Source: Candidatus Nitrospira nitrosa | GTDB lineage: Bacteria > Nitrospirota > Nitrospiria > Nitrospirales > Nitrospiraceae | NCBI RefSeq assembly: GCF_001458735.1 | Contig: NZ_CZQA01000008.1 | Coordinates: 248,001 to 312,000, forward strand | Direction of reading: 5' to 3' | Length of the DNA: 64,000 nt | Shown here: positions 61,628 to 64,000 of the stretch, in pieces | How positions within the stretch are numbered: the stretch's first letter is position 1 | Layout: each line of letters begins with the position of its first letter | Program-made: the position numbers and the translations under genes | The notes under the pieces: model-generated | What the model saw: the letters and a program-made list of their open reading frames with translations, nothing else | The model's database searches: none | What the model was told of the DNA's origin: nothing

Positions 61628-61773
61628 GATGACACCAGGAGAAGCCGTACGGCGCCTCTCACGAAAAACGTTGTTGCGGCAGGCGTCGGCTCAGAAGCTC
61701 GTGCCCCTCCACGGTTCACCATGGACACGACGCAGGACGCGAATGAGGGACATGGCGCTACCGCACCACTCGA

Positions 61774-62691
61774 TCAATTGCGTTTCAAGAGTCGGCCCTG
61801 CGTTCCGGGCCACAACAATAAGAGAGGGCTGGCCACAAATACCGATGAATAGGTCCCAAAAACCACACCCCCTAGCAGGGCCAATGAAAAATCATGGAGA
61901 ACTTCTCCTCCTGCCAAGGTCAAGGGAATGAGGACGAGCACAACCGTCAAGCTCGTCACGATGGTCCTGCTCAAGACCTGGTTGACCGCGCTGTTGATCG
62001 TCGCTTCCTCACTCTCACGGCGCCGCTGCTTCAGATTTTCTCTGATTCGATCGAAAACGACCACTGTGTCGGTCAGCGAATACCCTGCCAGCGTCAAGAG
62101 TGCCGTGACGATCAGGAGTGTGATTTCTTTGTCCAAGATGTAAAAGACCCCGACGACGGCCAACACATCGTGAAAGGTCGCCAGCGCCGCCGCGACTCCG
62201 AAACGCAGTTCGAATCGGGCCGCAATGTACAGAATAATGCCCACAAACGAAATGACGACGGCCACGAGCGCATCTTCCTGAAGTTTCTTGCCGATGGTCG
62301 GGCCGATCTCGGTGGTGGAGTCGACCACGAACTTATTATTGGGGAACTCCTTAGAGAAGATGGCCACCACACGTTCCGCCACTTTTTCCTCAATCGTCGT
62401 GGACGCCTTGACTCGGATCAGCAACTTATTGTCCTGCCCGAATTCCTGTAACTCCGTCTCACTGAGACCGTTGGTCTCCAGCACCTTCCGCGCTTCGTCG
62501 ATCCGAACCGGCTGGTCGAACTTCAGTTGAACCGCGGTTCCTCCGGCGAAGTCGATCCCCAGATTGGCCGCGCCTCGCGCAATCTGCACGAGCGCGATCA
62601 GCCCAAGCAGCACCATGATGCCCGAAAAGAGAAAGGCGAACCGGCGCTTACCCATGAAATCAAAGTTGGTTTTCCCTAGAATCTCTAACAT
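61774..62691 (-). CDS. secF: Protein translocase subunit SecF
   Basis: 305 residues with six membrane helices. Landmarks: NFDFMGKRRF at the start, LGIDFAGGTAVQLKF after the first helix, and the typical GYSLTDTVVVFDRIRENLK. AAGGGAG precedes the ATG at 62691. SecF with SecD uses the proton-motive force to pull exported proteins through the Sec channel. It follows secD by 62 bases. Confidence 0.96.
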   Translation of the reverse strand: MLEILGKTNFDFMGKRRFAFLFSGIMVLLGLIALVQIARGAANLGIDFAGGTAVQLKFDQPVRIDEARKVLETNGLSETELQEFGQDNKLLIRVKASTTIEEKVAERVVAIFSKEFPNNKFVVDSTTEIGPTIGKKLQEDALVAVVISFVGIILYIAARFELRFGVAAALATFHDVLAVVGVFYILDKEITLLIVTALLTLAGYSLTDTVVVFDRIRENLKQRRRESEEATINSAVNQVLSRTIVTSLTVVLVLIPLTLAGGEVLHDFSLALLGGVVFGTYSSVFVASPLLLLWPGTQGRLLKRN

Positions 62692-62753
62692 GCGCGCTCC
62701 CTTTTGATAGCCCTGAGCTTCACCTTGGACAGTCAGTACCGATGGCGTCATGG

Positions 62754-64000
62754 TTAAATGCTCAGCGCTTCAACCTTCTGCTTCTGATACAAGAGATCAA
62801 AAATCACTTTCGTCCCGACCAATGCCGTAAAGAGATTGATCGCGATGCCTAAGCACAGCGTCACGGCGAATCCCTTGATCGGTCCGGTCCCAAAGAGAAA
62901 CAACGCCACCCCTGTAATCAAGGTCGTGACGTGTGAGTCGATAATGGTGAGCAAGGCCTTGTCGTACCCGGCATCGATGGCCGACCGCACCGCCTTCCCA
63001 CTTCGAAGCTCTTCTCGAATACGCTCAAAGATCAAGACATTCGAGTCGACCCCCATCCCGATCGTCAACACGATGCCGGCGATCCCAGGGAGGGTCAATG
63101 TCGCCGTTAAGGCCGACAACGCCCCCATCAGACAGATGAGATTCAAGGCTAAGGCGAAATCTGCAATGAGCCCGGACAGCCGGTAATACACAATCATGAA
63201 CACGACGACCATGACCCCAGCGATCAAGGTCGCCCTGACTCCCTTGTCGATAGAGTCCTGCCCCAGCGATGGGCCCACCGTCAAATCTTGAACGATCTTC
63301 AGCGGTGCCGGGAGGGCACCGGCCCTCAGCACGATGGCCAGATCGTTGGCCTCCTGCGTGGTGAACGTCCCTGTAATTTGCGCTCGTCCTCCGGCAATCC
63401 GTTCTTGGATGACCGGCGCGGAATAAATCGTGTTATCCAACACCACGGCCATGCGCTTTTTGACATGTTCCGCAGTGATGCGCTCGAACTCTTGCCCACC
63501 CTTGGAATCGAAGGTGATCGACACGTACGGATCGTTGAATTGGCCGATGGCGACCCGCGCGTCGCTCAGAACATCACCGGTCAACATTACGCGCTTCCTG
63601 ACCACGTAGGGAGCGCGAAACTCGACCCCCGTGTCCTTGTCGACTACCCGCTCGAACAAGATCTGATCGCCTTCGGGCAGTTTACTCTCAAACTGCTGCA
63701 GCACCTCAGCCTCTTTATCCTTCGAAACATGCCCGGGCAAATCCAGCCGGATGTCTTCATCCAACATTTTGAATTCGAGCAACGCCGTTTCTTTGATCAA
63801 ATCCTTGGCACGCTTTGGGTCCTTGACACCTGGAAGCTGGACGACGATCTGCTTCAATCCCTGCCGCTGCACGATCGGCTCCGCCACCCCGAATTGATCG
63901 ATTCGGTTTCGAATGGTTTCCAACGCTTGATTGATTGCGGAGTCCTTGATTCGCTTGGTCTCCGCCTCACGCAACACCCACACGACGGTTGCCGCGGATT
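62754..64000 (-). CDS. secD: Protein translocase subunit SecD, C-terminal part
   Basis: The last 415 codons of secD; the frame continues across the window edge. Visible are the P1 head-domain end ([17 protein letters not shown]), the [12 protein letters not shown] region and the six-helix membrane domain with [20 protein letters not shown] and [14 protein letters not shown]. Order secD-secF on the same strand is the standard one. Confidence 0.96.
   Translation of the reverse strand, partial: SAATVVWVLREAETKRIKDSAINQALETIRNRIDQFGVAEPIVQRQGLKQIVVQLPGVKDPKRAKDLIKETALLEFKMLDEDIRLDLPGHVSKDKEAEVLQQFESKLPEGDQILFERVVDKDTGVEFRAPYVVRKRVMLTGDVLSDARVAIGQFNDPYVSITFDSKGGQEFERITAEHVKKRMAVVLDNTIYSAPVIQERIAGGRAQITGTFTTQEANDLAIVLRAGALPAPLKIVQDLTVGPSLGQDSIDKGVRATLIAGVMVVVFMIVYYRLSGLIADFALALNLICLMGALSALTATLTLPGIAGIVLTIGMGVDSNVLIFERIREELRSGKAVRSAIDAGYDKALLTIIDSHVTTLITGVALFLFGTGPIKGFAVTLCLGIAINLFTALVGTKVIFDLLYQKQKVEALSI

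Overview
The window most likely comes from a Nitrospira-type nitrite oxidiser (phylum Nitrospirota). This rests on a combination of genes rather than a marker: two heme-b gamma-subunit-like proteins of the DMSO-reductase/NXR type with a TorD-like chaperone, a polyferredoxin and a TatA; two five-heme c-type cytochromes; a K+-independent H+-pyrophosphatase; and a 2-oxoacid:ferredoxin oxidoreductase of the kind used by the reductive TCA cycle. The nxrA and nxrB genes themselves, rRNA, tRNA, CRISPR and prophage genes are not present.

Layout. 0-7 kb: H+-pyrophosphatase, a PQQ-dependent sugar-dehydrogenase-like lipoprotein and a three-gene signalling operon (HDOD and GGDEF proteins). 7-17.5 kb: a minus-strand run of membrane proteins and lipoproteins around a patatin-like phospholipase that is split by an IS3-family element; its centre is a 1387-residue coiled-coil lipoprotein of unknown role. 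18-26.8 kb: a RoxA-like diheme cytochrome, a large lipoprotein, two toxin-antitoxin (TA) insertions and two pentaheme cytochromes. 26.9-37.7 kb: the NXR-like accessory block (two gamma-like subunits, NHL protein, TatA, TPR protein, polytopic membrane protein, B12/radical-SAM protein, TorD chaperone, polyferredoxin, HELMH/CxxC protein). 38-41.6 kb: WD40 protein, HEPN-MNT module, SIMPL protein, thioredoxin-like protein. 41.6-51.4 kb: an accessory island. 51.7-64 kb: A-type Fe-S carrier, 2-oxoacid:ferredoxin oxidoreductase alpha and beta, aldo/keto reductase, a sensor kinase/NtrC-type regulator pair, SecF and SecD.

Two results stand out. First, three unrelated TA loci (at about 20.3, 23.4 and 39.1 kb) each sit exactly behind the stop codon of a host gene, and each is followed by a second, diverged, in-frame copy of that gene's last roughly 85-178 bases including a stop. 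This looks like a repeated mode of insertion that preserves the host gene. Second, the 41.6-51.4 kb island is built of single-gene units separated by homologous noncoding blocks, several ending in a TAA...GTT core just before the next start codon, with at least one classical attC-like hairpin. It reads as an integron-type cassette array without an integrase, and it carries defence-type genes: an Mrr nuclease, a second nuclease-like protein, ParDE, a superinfection-immunity protein and a stand-alone reverse transcriptase with a helical C-terminal extension.

A third pattern is a palindromic element of about 125 bp found five times; in four copies it begins exactly at the TAG stop codon of a minus-strand gene. 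Identity estimates and repeat boundaries were judged by eye, so they are approximate.
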